Shown here piece after piece: positions 45,571 to 58,964 of a stretch of DNA of 64,000 nucleotides. Source of the DNA: Rusavskia elegans (taxonomy: Eukaryota; Ascomycota; Lecanoromycetes; Teloschistales; Teloschistaceae); assembly GCA_011316305.1 (NCBI GenBank), contig SAUG01000054.1:1-64000 (forward strand). Reading direction: 5' to 3'. The notes beneath the pieces are model-generated. The model did no database searches. It saw only the letters and a program-made list of their open reading frames with translations, and was not told the origin of the DNA. Within the stretch, counting starts at the first letter, position 1; each line of letters starts with the position of its first letter. The position numbers were made by a program, and so were the translations under genes.

Positions 45571-48500
45571 ATAAAGTACTAATTATATCTTTAGATCGAA
45601 AGCCTAGTACTATTTTATTAGAGGCTATACTAGTAGCGAAGCTGGTTATATTATTAAACGCGAATTATAGAAATAGAAATGCTTTAGTCTAATCTTTATC
45701 CGGATATTCTATAAACCAGAAGTAGAGACTAATTTCTACTATTAATCAGTTCGTTTCGATTATCTATCGATTTAGAGGTAATATACTATAGATACTAGGA
45801 TTTTTATTCCTAGTTTCTAGAAGATCTGGTACTAAAAGGATAATATAAATTTATAATCCCTATTACTAATAATAGCTAATAGGATTCTCTAGTTATATTC
45901 GAATAAGGCCGTAATAACGAGGTTCGTCTAATTAACTACAGAATAAATAATCTGCCTAGAAATTAGTAGAACCTTCTTAGTATACTTATATATAATCGTT
46001 AGTATATAATTTTTAGTAGAAAACTTCGTAGGTACCGCGAGTACGAAGTCTATTATAATTATATAAAACAGTACCTTCGGAGGAATTAGATTAAGGAAAC
46101 TATAGGACCTATACTGCTTTATTTAATTTAACCGGTATTACTAGTAGTATTCTATATATTCCTCAATCTTCTTATATATATTACGAATAAAAATCGATAG
46201 GTAGAATTTCTTATATATACGATAATACCTTTAATAATACCGGTTATAAGCTTTACTAATAACTTCGTCTACGAGTTTATCCGGAATATAGAATCGATTT
46301 CGGCTATTTCTAGAAACGTAGTAGAGAAGTTTATTATATATTCGGAAATTAATACCTAGTATATAATATTTATTATCTTTAATATTAAAATCTAGTTCCT
46401 GGTTTTATAGTATTAAAGTAATTTTAGTCTATCGTTTATTATTAATATAGCTTTCCTTAATACGCTATTTAAATTTATCTACTATTTCGATAAGCGTTAT
46501 ATAGTATATTAGTATAATAGGATCCGGGGCGTACTATAGGATATCTTTTTTATTATTAAATTTAGTATTTCCGTATAGTATATCTAAGATACCTTCTTTT
46601 TTTTTAACCGGCGTATAAAGAACCTTCGTCTTAAATTATAATAAAGTATTAGGAATAATATTAGTCTTGCCTACTTTATAATATAATTTAATATTAAAAG
46701 CCGAAAGGTACTATAATATACGAACGAATCTTAGATTTAGCTTATTAGTATTTATCATTTTAAGCGAGGTCTATTTTAAAATTAGGACTACTGCCGAATG
46801 ATTAGTATATATAATTACTAGTAGCTTTAATAATAAATCGATAAAATAATAAGCTTTTTTTATTATCTAGATAACTCTAGCGACTTCTAATTCGATAGGC
46901 TAATATTTCTATTCGGCGCTATTAAAATATTTACTTAGAAATATTATTAGCTATATTTCAGTAGATAGGAAATCTTTATTAGAGTCTCCTTTAATATAGT
47001 AGATAATTACTATAAAGCCGAATTACTTTAATATATCTAGGTCGATATAAAGCTTTTTTATAGGATCGAAATAATAGAAGAAGGTTAATAGTTTAAATAC
47101 TATTTATAGTACCCGAAATAATTTCTTTTCCTCTAAAATAGAATTATACTTTAACTTTATTAATTAGAGCTTACGTTTAAATCTCTTAAAACCTTATCCG
47201 AATCCTTTTATAAATAGAATCTTTTTTTTTATAGAGGCTCGGCGAGCTATATATATCCTACAATTATATAATATAGCTAGCTAGTTATTCCGAAATAGGT
47301 TTCCAGATCCTATAGATATTTAGGAAAAGCCTTTTCCGAGATAGCTTTAATCTTATCTTTTAAAGTAGTTATTTCTAGTATATTAATACGTTATCTAGGT
47401 AAACGAACTAAAAGATATTCTATAAATAATTTAAAAGATATAAGGCTTACTTATTTTTCCCGGAATAGGGCGAAAATTTAATCTAGATATTCTAGATACT
47501 TTTCTAAACTATATAAAAAGATTATAATATTATTTATATAGGCTTTAGTAAAATCTTTAAATAGGTAAAATAGTTTATCGGTCTAGCGCTATATATACGG
47601 TAGTAAGCCTTTATATTCTATAAGCGCTACCGAAGCTTATTTCTATTTATAATAAAAAACTATAGTAAGCTTATAACAATTATAGTATTAGATTTTAAAT
47701 TAATAAAACCATCTTATAATATTAATAATAGAAATATAGGGGTACCCTAATACTAAAGCGATAATATCCGCTTATTATAGAAAGGGATAACTATCTGTTT
47801 CTATAATAGCGTTAAAGCCTCGGATATTAATTACTATTCGTCTCTTTTTCGTACTATTTAGAAAAATCCTCTATACTACGAAAATAGGGTATATAAAAGG
47901 CGTTAGCTATTCGGAATATTCTATTTTACTTTATTTATAAAAGGTTTTATTAAATTTAATACGGTTTATATTGCTTAGATTATAAACCTTTAAAAGTATA
48001 GGCTTCGCTCCTTTCTTTAGAAGTATTAGTATTTATTCTTCTTTAGAAATATCTACTATAATTCCCTAATTAGTAGATATATCTTAGTATTTTTCGGTAA
48101 TAGCGGCTAGCTATTACGCTACTAGTAGTTTACTATAAACTATAATACTATTAGATAGGTAATATTCCAATTTAAAATTAATAAATATAGTAAAAAAGGC
48201 TAATTTAGCGAATTCGATATTTTTAGCTAGATTTACGCTAAATTTTACTAAATTCTCGCTAAGATTTACTTTATTAGCCGGGTAGAAAGCGTTTTAATTC
48301 GTTAGAATATTCCGTATACTAACTATATTAGGTAATTCTAAATAATATACGGTCCTATTTTATATAACTATAATAGTAACGAGTATCGCTATAGCTTTAA
48401 TAGCTACCTTTTTTACTAATTTCTCAATAGTATATTTAATAGTATTCTATATTAATTCTAACGTAAGCGGAATTAGATTAGAAGCGGCAGTATAGTATCC

Positions 48501-48700
48501 TTTATACCGATTTTTAATAACTTTTCTAAGCCGAGTTTATTTAGATAGAACTACCGGCGAGTAGCTTACATTATAGATATTTACGAAGCTAAATAAAGCG
48601 TCGACTATATAAATAAAAGCGCTACTATTAGAGCTAAAGTTTATTTTCAGAATTAACTTTAATTTAAATTTAAAGAAAAAATTACGGTTTCCGGGAATAT
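45571..48700 (-). pseudogene. G1 pol: reverse transcriptase to integrase
   Basis: Minus-strand order matches Ty3/Gypsy. RT entry region: VYNLSNINRIKFNKTFYK (about 47,935-47,990), then RKRRIVINIRGFNAIIETDS (about 47,790-47,860), the KVxxRxLNxxTxxDxYP-type block. Integrase core: IDFVLAVPTKFSTK (about 46,020-46,065) preceded by LNLIPPK. The region between contains RNase H by position. Stops are TAG/TAA rich. Confidence 0.75.
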
Positions 48701-51521
48701 CGTTTTAATATTATATTAGGACTCGTATAACCCTATTAGATTTTAAAATAATATTACCTTAAACTCTAATAATACGCCTAAAGTTTGGCTTTTGATATAT
48801 ATAGGAGTTAAAATTAGCTTTAAAGTTTTTATAACTGCCGATAATAATTTACTATTTTTAATAATCTAAAATTATTCCTTCGGGAATTAAAATATCTATA
48901 TCTAGTAGTAGATTAGTTTATAGATCTTTAATAATATAGATTTTCCTTATAAGCTCTATAATAGCTAAATCGCTTTTTAGATAGAAAATAAGAATAGCGA
49001 ATTTATTAGTTCGATAGATTTATTTATTTATACTACGAATAGGAATCTTTTTCGGTAGTTTTTTAATTTCGATATTTTTTAGAATAAATTTCCTATTAGC
49101 TATTAATATTATATATACTGAATTAGTATATATATCTTTAGCGTTAGATATATCCGGGCGGAAAGCTAATAGAAGAATAGTATAATAAAAGCGTTTAAAA
49201 GCTAAACTAATTCCTATAACCTACTTACTATTTAAAGCGATTATATAAAATATAGAAGTATCTTCTTTACAATAGAATTATTTATTAGTAATAAATATTT
49301 ATATTTCGGTTTCGTTACTTTCTATATTCTAGTAAACGGTTTAAAAATATTTAAATAATTTATTATATAACTCGAATAAAGCGTTATATTTCTAATACAA
49401 ATATAAGACATTCGGCCTAGTATTAATAAAGTTCTGGCTAACTTCTTTATATTCTAATTTTTTATAAGCTTTATTATAGTATTCGACTTCCTTATTATAA
49501 GGTTCGGCGGACCTATTACTATAATATCTATAGGCGGGATCCTATTCCGTATATTAGATATAAACTTTCTTTATAGTAGGATAATTCTTACTATATACGT
49601 CTTTATAAACTCCTATTTAATAGGTTTATTAAGGCGGAACTAGCGGCGCTAAGTATTAGAAATTTAGGTTAAAGTAAAGTCTTCTTTAGAACTAGTTATT
49701 ATAAGGTCTCTAAAGTCTGTTACTATATACTAGTATAGAGTTCTATTATATTAGAAAAGAATTTCCTTATAGATTTCCTAATTTATTTATAAATATAGGG
49801 CGAAAGGAATTCGCGTCGCTTTAAATAGAAGGCGCTTCTAGTAGATCCCTCTTAATAAAGAGAGGCTAATATCTCTATAAAGGCTAAAGAGTTTACTAAA
49901 TTATAGAACGCTAATATTTATATCTAGAAAGGCCGGAACTAAATATCGATTAGTATATTAGATTCCCTAGTACCGGTTAGAGCCGGAGTAGAAATAGATT
50001 TCCTATTTATTAATAGCTAGAACTATTAGGGGGTATTTTTTAGAATTACCGGAAATAGTCCTTTTCTATAGTTTAGATTTCGAGCTTATAATTATCTATT
50101 AATCGAAAGAATATATTAACGGTAGTCTTTTCTATTAGTTTAGAAATAAAGGTAGTATAAAAAGGAGTAGCGAGACCTATCTATATCTATATAATAATTT
50201 ACTAAATATTAGTCGTTTTAGTAATTTTTATAGCTCGAAATCTAGCCTAACTATATTCGCGAGGTTCGCGATAGCGGCTTATATCCTTAATAGTATATCT
50301 TTCTTTATTTAGAATATATATTCCTTTTTCTATCGGTAGTTTAAAGCGAGTAATTAAGGCGCTAATCTATATATTAAGGTCCTTAATTAAATATTCTTTT
50401 TCTATATCCGAGAGTTTATTAGAATACTATTATAAAACTTTACCGCGAAGATATATTTATAGGTTCTCTTTAACTTTACTATTTAATCTAGCGACGTCCT
50501 TAACTTATTCGGTAAAGATATAGATATTATAGAAGTAGGTATCCTTATTTATATATTTAATATAAGGCCTAGTTTCGGCAGATTTATTATTATAGAAAAG
50601 GTAGAAGTAGCTAAGATCGCCTATAATAAATTTCTTATATTTATTAGTTCTAGTAAAGAACGTAGAAAGTTTAGATAGTAGTAAAGGCGTCTTTTTTTAT
50701 ATTAGCTTTATTAGTAAAGTTCTATAAACTCTACCTAGATTATAATATTCTCTTTTTCTAGCTTTTCGAAGAATTATATTACTATCGGGTCCGAGCTACG
50801 GCTTCGCGCCGTATTTAGTTTCCGGATTATACCCGATTTAAATAAAGTAAGGAGGTCCGCTAGAGTTTTATCGACTATATCTTTTTTTTTTTTTTTAGAG
50901 GAGGTTTAATAATTTACGAGGGCTTATATATATATAGGGTCGTTTCGGAGCTCTACTATATTTTTTCTAAAATACTTAATAGTAGCTCGTACTATAGCCC
51001 CGCTATCTAACTATTTATCGGGCTATCTAGGCGATCGGGGTAGCCGGGAGGATAATTTTATTTTAGCGTCTATAGTATTATTTACTTCGGTCCTAGTAGG
51101 TTTAAAATTACTATAATTTTTATATATAAAGTTTAATAAATCTAGTATATCCTAGTACTTGTTAGTAGTATATTTAAGGCCGGTTCTATCTATAAACTCG
51201 ACGAGCTGGTACCCGAGAAAGATAGTACTATCGTCGAGAAATAGGAGTAGCTCGTCTATCGCTATTATAATTAATTAGGGTCTAATTAATAAGCCGGTTT
51301 ATTCCTATTATATCTAAGTATATAAGGTATAATTAGTAAAAAACGGTAATAACTTAGTAAATACTATTAATAAAGTATACTTAATTAAAATAATTAGTAT
51401 TTCTAAAAATACGGATAATATTACTAGTATTATTAGTATTTATAAACGGGAATTAGAATTTATTAGCGCTATATATATATATTATATAGTACGTATAAGC
51501 AAATCTATTATTACTACTAAT
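48701..51521 (-). pseudogene. G1 gag/protease region and leader
   Basis: By position upstream of RT on the minus strand, this is the gag and protease part. I could not identify a clear zinc knuckle or D(T/S)G motif because of RIP. A poly-A-like run on the minus strand lies at 50,880-50,897. The primer-binding site should adjoin 51,521, but the bases there (minus-strand TTAGTAGTAATAATAGATTT) match no tRNA end that I recognise. Confidence 0.45.
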
Positions 51522-51762
51522 TATTATAGATCGATTTAAAATAATAATAATAGCTTAATATTTTTATATAGATAGAAAGTTTATCTATAAATAAGCGAAC
51601 AAGGCTAAACGCTAGGTCTAATTAGGTAACGAATCCCGCAGAGCTAATAAGCCGCGGTTAACGGGGCTTAGTCAGCGTATTAGTCAGCCGGTACTATCGG
51701 CCAGTGCTTTCAAATCCACTGAATTCCATACGAGTTCCAGGCAGTTCAAATGGTTTATAACA
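51522..51762 (-). repeat. G1 5' LTR with an un-RIPped end
   Basis: 241 bp. The first ~165 bp (to about 51,690) are RIP-altered; the last ~70 bp keep CpA/TpG (GGCCAGTGCTTTCAAATCC, CAGGCAGTTCAAATGG). The change is abrupt and is not seen in the partner LTR. Confidence 0.9.
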
Positions 51763-52088
51763 ATCGCGAACTCGAATTTAGAATTTTCGAAGGAGCTAGA
51801 TCTAAACTAAAATCCAGAGAGGAAACCGTAATCTATTAAATTTTAATTTATTTAATTTATTTCGATTAGAAACGGCTAGGCCGAGATAATCTACTATATA
51901 AATCCTCTATATAATAACTCTATATAAAAATCGATATAATCGATTAGAAAAAATTAAATATTAGAATTAGTCTACGAAGGATTCGAACCCCCGACCCGCT
52001 AGATTTAACTCCGCTAACTCCGAGGTAGAGCGCTAGATCCGTTAGGCCGCCAAGTCACGCAGTTTCTGCTACTACGTCATCTAGGCCC
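51763..52088 (-). mobile_element. SINE copy 2, 5' part
   Basis: Minus strand starts GGGCCTAGATGACGTAGTAG and includes GCGTGACTTGGCGGCCTAAC and the B-box GGGGGTTCGAATCCTTCG (about 51,971-51,990). It shares the body with copy 1 (CTAGATCTAAACTAAAATCC inverse). Joined with 40,186-40,297 it makes about 430 bp. Confidence 0.82.
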
Positions 52089-52095
52089 TATTATT

Positions 52096-53477
52096 ATTAT
52101 TATTATTGTACGATCTTTTTTCTATTTGAATAAAATTTTCGGCTTTTAAATTAACCAATTTAAATCTTTTACTCTTTTATTTTTACTATTTTATATAATT
52201 ATTTTTAACTTTTTAAAATAATAAATTGTCGATTCTATTCGACGATTCTGGCTATTTAAAATATTGAATTTCTAGTTCGCGGAAATTATATAATAATATC
52301 GATAAAAATTTAAAAAAATTTGAATCTATTTTTTTTTTACAAATCGTTTCGTTTTCTATATTGATTTTTTCTATTTTATAATTTTTATTAGAAACGATTT
52401 ATTTTCTTTGATAAATTACTATTCTTATAATTATTTTAATATCTTTTTTCTCTTTTCTTTTATAGTTTCTAGTAATACGATTCGCGGTTTTAATATTTAC
52501 TTTAATCTATTTATTACTATTTAGGTTATTATATTAATTTTTATATCAATACTATTTATTATAATATAGATTTCCGCTATAATTATATTTTTATATCGAC
52601 TATTTTCAAGAATTATATAAATATTACGCTAGAGATTATTATTCGAATAAAATCGCTTTATTTTAAAATTTTACTTAGTTTTTTGAATTTAATATTAAAG
52701 CCCGCGTTTTATATATATTATAGAATTTATCCGCATTATTGCGGACGGGAGAATATAATATATTTACTAAGATACTAGAATATTATATTAAAGAAATATC
52801 AATTATCATTTATTTATTAATTATAGAAATTGATAACCGTAAACCCTCTATTTTTTTGATACTAAAATCTAGTTTAAAACTACTACCATAGAATCTACTG
52901 CAAAGTTAATTATAACTATTGTACAGTCTTTTTGACTTTTTTATCTATACGGGTAATTATTTAATTTTTATAGTTTTCGAATTAATTCAATTACGCGTCT
53001 ACGCTAAAATCTTTCTATAGATATAGACTAATAGTTTTTTTATCTAAAAATAATCGTCTTTTAGTCTATCGATATATAAATAACGGCGTTACGGATTTTA
53101 GATTTACTATTAAATTTCTGAAATAAATATTGTTAGAATTTTTAAAAAAAATATTAACTTCTAAAATTCCAATAAATATATTCGATAAAATACTAACTTT
53201 TTCGATATCGAATATCGATTCACTATAGTATATTTTCTTTTCTATTTAACCGTTTAAAGTTATAGTCTATTAAATACATTAATTAAAATATTTTTGTAAT
53301 TTGATTATTTTTACGGTTCTTTTCTTTTTCAATTTAATAGAAAATATCGTTTCGGCTTTATTAACTATAAAATATATCCATTTTTCTATAACTAATATAA
53401 TCGATCGTTTTATATTATATTATAATATTTTGGGCGCGCAGTTTTTATAATTTATTAATTCGAATTGCTTTTTTATT
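52096..53477. other. AT-rich stretch without recognised features
   Basis: Begins in the (ATT)n flank of SINE copy 2. No recognisable coding relic, LTR or inverted repeat element. Codon-like structure is absent in all frames. Confidence 0.5.
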
Positions 53478-53902
53478 ATATACGATTCAATTATTGAAAT
53501 TTTGATTTTAGTTTTTTATCATTTAATATTAAAGGTACTAATCGATTAGATTACGTAATTACTTAAAATATAAATACATTTTCGAAAATCTAATAAGATT
53601 TTCCAAAAGAACTAGATTTAGACTAATATTTTATAAACAAGATCGGTAATCTATTTAATTTTATTAATTTAAATCTAATTCGATCGATTTATATAATTAG
53701 ATCGATACGATCCACTATATAATCTCTTTATATAAAATCTCTATATAAAAATCAATTTAGTTTATAGAAATAATTTAAGTATTAGTTTTAGTTTTCGAAA
53801 ATTTGAACCTTCGATTCGTCGAATTTAATTTTTAATTCCGAAAAGCGTTGGATCGATTAAATCTCCAAATAATATAGTTTTTACTATTTCGCTATCCAGA
53901 CT
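53478..53902 (-). mobile_element. SINE copy 3
   Basis: Minus-strand head GTCTGGATAGCGAAATAGTA, then TATTATTTGGAGATTTAATCG and GGTTCAAATTTTCG where copies 1 and 2 have the B-box. The tail (inverse of TACGATTCAATTATTG) aligns with the 3' ends of the others. The most decayed of the three copies. Confidence 0.7.
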
Positions 53903-53911
53903 ACTACTATT

Positions 53912-54332
53912 TCTCGAAACGGAATATAGAAATTTCCGACCCGAATCCGTTCCGAACGGATTTAAATTGGGTCCGGATCAGATTAGATAAATATTAATCT
54001 AATCCGAATCGAAATAGATTAGATTCGAGTCGGAAAATACTAAAAATAATAGTATTTGAAATTAATTCTAGAAAGTTAAATATAGACTCTAAAATAGTTT
54101 AAATAAATTGAACTAGTAATTTCGATTTTATAGAAGCTATTTTTACGACTTAGACTATTTTAGCGTCTATACTAGCGCGATAACGAATTTATTCGTCTTT
54201 TAAATAGATTTAATATACGAAAATCCGTTTATATTCTAATTCGTTTATAATTCGACTCGGATTTAATCTAATTCGAACTAGATCGGACTAGAAATCTTGG
54301 AATCCGATTCGACCCAATCTGTTTCGAAATAC
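53912..54332 (+). mobile_element. R2 family element, copy 1
   Basis: About 420 bp bounded by TCTCGAAACGGAATATAG and CTGTTTCGAAATA, an imperfect ~13-bp inverted repeat (TATTTCGAAACGG). GC-richer ends (GACCCGAATCCGTTCCGAAC; GACTCGGATTTAATC) flank an AT core. Non-coding, MITE-like. Flanks ACTACTAC on both sides may be the duplication. Confidence 0.65.
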
Positions 54333-54950
54333 AACTACTACTATTTTTAAAATATAAAAACCAATTAAAATATCGTATTATTTGATTTTTTTAGTATAGT
54401 AAAATAATATATACTATTTTTAAAAATAGAAGTTATTTTTTTCGAATATTTTAAATATTAGTCTCGCGAGTATATCTATTAGATAAAAGATAAAATAGTA
54501 GATATTTATAAAAAGAACTATTATATATCTAATAGCGTATTAAAAATAGAAAAATAATAAAAATTCGAATAAAATATATTATAATCTTTTCGTTTTAGAA
54601 TTTGAAAGCGGGAATATTATATATATTAGATATTTCGAAAATATTTTAATTTTTTTACTAAAAGTTTTATTAATATCAATTTATATATAAAATATCTTTA
54701 AATTCGATAGATAAAATATTATTATATATTGTTTATCCAATTATTCCATTCTATTAATATTATTATACGACAACTGTCTATTGGTTTTTTTATTTTTTTT
54801 TTATATTCATCGGCATTTTTTCCAATTTATTTTATTTCGGTTTCAATAATTTCTTTGATAAAATTATTTAATAGTTTTACTAATTCGAATAGAACGAATA
54901 GATCAATAAACGAAAGTTTTTTTATAAAATTAGACCGAGAATATATATAT

Positions 54951-55808
54951 TCCTCGAAGCGGAATATAGAAATATCCGATTTGAATTCGATTTAAATAGA
55001 TTTAAATCGAGTCCGGGTCGGAATAGATAGATATCGATCTAACTCGTTTCGATTCGAGTTATAATCGGAATGGATTTTTATTAAAAATAGTAATATTTTA
55101 TATTAGTTCTAAAGAATTAAGAATATATATTATAATAGTTTCAATAGTAATTCTAGTTTCTATTTTATTTTAAATACTAGTAAAGTTTATTTAGATTAAT
55201 TTAGCGTCTATACTAGTACGATAACTCATTACTCCATCTTTTAAACGGGTTTAACCCGCGTAGACTGGCCACTTCGAGTCGAACCGGTTCGACTCGCTAA
55301 GCGGTCAGGTCCGGGTCGAATCCGGGTCGAACTCGGATACCCGCCAAAACTTTTTATTTAATTATATAATAATATAAGAAATTAGTTTATTTATTAATTA
55401 AATATATATAAAAGTAATAAAATTAGATAATATAATTAATCTAACTAGAATCTTTCTAGCTAGCGTATTTAATTAATTAGAATTTTTTTATATTATTCGT
55501 ATAATTTTTATACTAGAATTATACTTTTATAATAGAGCTTAGCGCTAAAATCTAGTCTTAACGGATCGAATCGAGTTAATTAATCTAGATTCGAAACTCG
55601 ATCGGATCGGATTATATTTTAGTCTAACCCGATTTAGGTCGGGTCGAATTAGCTAATCCGAGTTCGAAATCCGACCCGACGGCCAGTCTAAACCCGCGAA
55701 AACCCGTTTATATTCTAACTCGTTTATAATTCGACCAAAATTTAATCTAATTCGGATTAAATCGGATTAGAAATTTTATAATCCGATTCGATCTAATCCG
55801 TTCAGAGA
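54951..55808 (+). mobile_element. R2 family element, copy 2, split by a hAT-like copy
   Basis: Left part 54,951-55,260 starts CCTCGAAGCGGAATATAG. Right part 55,699-55,808 has AAAACCCGTTTATATTC and ends AATCCGTTCAGAGATATA. Between them lies the family A element at 55,261-55,690 with an AACCCGCG duplication. R2 is therefore older than this hAT-like insertion. The open frame 54,729-54,995 overlapping its start is not supported as a gene. Confidence 0.7.
55261..55690. mobile_element. hAT-like element, family A copy 5
   Basis: 430 bp, TAGACTGGCCACTTCGAGTC to GACGGCCAGTCTA, perfect 8-bp duplication AACCCGCG (55,253-55,260; 55,691-55,698). Non-coding. Confidence 0.88.
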
Positions 55809-56073
55809 TATAAATATTTATAGCTATTATTTATTATATATAGACTTTATTTTTGATTTATACAAATTTAATATTTTATTTTTTAATATATATATCGCGG
55901 AAATAGTTTTGTAAAATAATATATAAATGGTAGTTATTATCTAGTTTCATTATATATATTAAATACTATTGATATATATAAATTACGATAACTATAATTT
56001 TTTTTTTATATTTTACTATTAGAATATTATTATAATATAAAAATATTACGGCTTTATATCTATAAATCGTTAA

Positions 56074-56528
56074 TAGACTGGCCGTCGGGTCGAGTTTCGA
56101 ACTCGGGTTAACTAATCCGATCCGATCCGAATCGGATTAGGAAATTCTATAGTTCGATTCGATTTAAATTTCGAATCGAATTATATAATCTAATCTAATT
56201 TAACTAATCTATTAAATCTATATAACTCGTATAATTCTAGTATAAAAGTAATATAAATTATTTAAAAATACTCTAATTAATTAACTACGCTAGCTAAAAA
56301 GGTTCTATTTAAATTAAATATATTAATTTAATATATTATCTATAATAAAAAATAAAATATAATATCTTTATAGATTTAATATATATATAAAAGGCTTAGC
56401 GGATACCCGGGTTTAACCCGGGTTTAACCCGGATCCGACCGTTTAGCAAGTCGAACCGGTTCGACCCGTTAAAATCGGATCGAGTTTCTGATAATTCGAC
56501 GGAAATTCGACCCGAAGTAGCCAGACTA
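56074..56528. mobile_element. hAT-like element, family A copy 6
   Basis: 455 bp, TAGACTGGCCGTCGGGTCG to AGTAGCCAGACTA, perfect 8-bp duplication ATCGTTAA (56,066-56,073; 56,529-56,536). GC block CGGGTTTAACCCGGGTTTAA near 56,407 is itself a short tandem repeat. Confidence 0.88.
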
Positions 56529-56536
56529 ATCGTTAA

Positions 56537-57288
56537 ATTATTTCTTTTTCTTACTTTTATAATTACTAATTTATATATTAGTCTCTAATATAATAGTTTT
56601 CAATACGAATATTAATATTCAATTTAAAATTTCTATTTCTAAATTAATAGAAATGAAACTATTCGATGATATTATTACTTTTTACTATAAATATAAATCA
56701 AAATATAAATAGATTTAATATAATTTAATTTCGACAACTTTATATAATAAATATTAAATAGTAAATATATTATAGATTCTACGATTTAATCTTTTTAAAT
56801 TTATTAGTATTTCATCCAAATTTATGTCTATAGATATTAAAACCGCGTTATCGAATAATTACTATTATCGTTATTAATAGCGATTAAACGTATTTCTATT
56901 TTTATATATTATTTTACTATTTTTATTATTATAAAGTTATATTGAAATTTAATTTAAATGGAAAATAAAAGATTTATATTCTATTATAAATACTTCTATA
57001 TAAAAATTTAGATAAAAGATAAATTAAAATATCAGTAATTCAGTTATATAATTAGTTAAAGATTGAAATATCGCTATAATTAATTCGTCGTCTTTAATAC
57101 TATATAATATTCTTATAGCTTTTTTTAATTATTCGTCGATATTCTAATAATTCTATTTATTATATATTTCTTTTTACTTTATTTAAAGAATATTTTTATC
57201 GTCCGCGATATTATTAGAAATACTTTTGTTAGAGCTCGCGTTTTAGTCCGGTTTATAGAATAGACGTTTTAATTAAAACGATAAAAGC
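56537..57288. other. AT-rich spacer, nothing recognised
   Basis: Between two hAT-like copies. No recognisable gene relic or repeat. Confidence 0.5.
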
Positions 57289-57296
57289 CTTTCGAT

Positions 57297-57660
57297 TAGA
57301 CTGGCCGTCGGATCGGATTTCGAACCCGGATTAGCTAATCCGATCCGACTCGATCTGATTTCGGATTCTAAATCGTAATCTGATTCGATCCGCTAAAACC
57401 GTTAAACTCTAGTATAAAAGTATAAAGCTAATATAACTTTTATACGAATTTACTAAAAAAATTCTAATTAATTAACTACTCTAGCTAAAAAGTCCGTAGT
57501 AAAACTAAATATATTACCGGGATATATAAACTTTATTTAATTTTTAAAATAATAATATATTAAATATATAATATAATCGGGTCGGGTCCGAGTCGGGTTA
57601 TTAAAATCGGGTCGGATACCCGACGGTTCGACGGAAATCCGACTCGAACCGGCCAGTCTA
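57297..57660. mobile_element. hAT-like element, family A copy 7
   Basis: 364 bp, the shortest copy, TAGACTGGCCGTCGGATCGG to AACCGGCCAGTCTA. The flanks CTTTCGAT and CTTTCCAT (57,289-57,296; 57,661-57,668) match at 7 of 8 positions. Non-coding. Confidence 0.85.
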
Positions 57661-57965
57661 CTTTCCATCTATTATTTAAACGTCGTTATCTATTTTATCG
57701 ACTAGTTTATAATCCCGTTTAAAGGACTACGTAGTAGATAGATCGTAGATCTAGTTAATAGAAAGAAGAATTTCTTTTATATAGAATTTTTACTTTGTTA
57801 AAATTTCTAGCGACTAGCGCGTTTAGTACCCGAAAGATTTAATGGCCGTTTTATAATATAGTAAATCTTTCCGACTTTATAATTGTATTTGTCTATATTA
57901 AAATTCGTTCGGAACCTTTATATTAAATTTTTGGTTCGAATTTATATAATATAAATTAGTATATT

Positions 57966-58490
57966 TCGGAACTAGATATAGAAATATCCGATTCGAATCT
58001 ATTTCGAACGGATTCGAATCGAATTTTAGTCGGATTAGATAGATATTAATCTAATCCGAATCGAAACGAATTAGATTCGAAATAAATTTTACTATTTTTC
58101 GGAACGAAATATAGAAATTTCCGACCCGAATCCGACTCGAATAGATTCGGGTTAGATTCGAATCGGATTAGATAGATATCGATCTAATCTATTTCGATTC
58201 GGGTTAGATTCGGGCCAGAATTTATAAAAAATATTAGTTTATTATATTAATTCTAGAGAATATAATCTAGACGTTAAACTTGTATATAAATATAATTTTT
58301 ATAATTTCGAATTTCTAGAAGCTAAAATTTTTACTAGACTATTTTAGCGCCTCTACTAGCGCGATTATTAATCAATTCGTCTTTTAAATAAATTTAACCC
58401 GCGGAAATCTATTTATATTCTAACTCGTTTATAATCCGATTCGGATTTAATTTGATTCTAGAATCCGATCCGATCCAACCCGTTTCGAAA
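57966..58490 (+). mobile_element. R2 family element, copy 3 with duplicated head
   Basis: Two head segments in tandem: 57,966-58,085 (TTTCGGAACTAGATATAGAA) and 58,106 on (TTTTTCGGAACGAAATATAG). The second continues through the whole element to CCCGTTTCGAAATCC at 58,490. An AAATTTTAC-type direct repeat flanks the second unit (about 58,087 and 58,491). This looks like an R2 copy inserted in or next to a truncated R2 copy. A further decayed tail follows at about 58,520-58,770. Confidence 0.65.
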
Positions 58491-58964
58491 TCCAAATTTT
58501 ACTAGTTATAATAATATTTAAATTAACATCTAGAGAATCTAATATAGTCGCTAAAATAGTTTAATCAATATTTCTAATTTCTAAATATTTTACAAATTAA
58601 AAATATCTATTTTAATTAATTAGCGTTTTTAATAGTACGATAACTAATTAATTTTACTTTTTTATATATTAAATTTACGAAAATCAATTTATAATTCAAT
58701 CCGTTTATAATTTAATCCGAAATAGATCGAATTAGATATTTTAAAACTCTATTCGATCTATTTTAATCAAGTATATATAAATTAGATACGATATAGAAAT
58801 TTAATATTTATTCTATTATTTATACTATTAAATTGGTTTGTAAATTTTTTACTATATTTAATTTAGAACTTTCTATATACGAAATGTTAATATAAAATAT
58901 ATATATAGACTATTAACAGCTTTAGAAATTTATATAAATAGTCGCGATATAAAAGCGATAGCAT

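Larger units (their letters stand above)
40298..51762 (-). mobile_element. Chromovirus-type Ty3/Gypsy element G1
   Basis: 241-bp LTRs (40,298-40,538; 51,522-51,762) with TGTTA...TAACA ends and a perfect 5-bp duplication ATCGC (40,293-40,297; 51,763-51,767). Minus-strand pol: reverse transcriptase pieces near 47.8-48.0 kb, integrase near 45.9-46.15 kb, chromodomain near 41.1-41.2 kb, and gag presumably 49.5-51.4 kb. It is interrupted by G2 (41,597-45,565), leaving about 7.5 kb of its own sequence. It interrupts SINE copy 2. Heavily RIP-damaged. Confidence 0.88.

Noticed and set aside
54729..54995. 88-codon open frame with a hydrophobic N-terminus
   Set aside because: Its end runs into the R2 repeat head, and hydrophobicity follows from T-rich sequence. 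Not supported as a gene.
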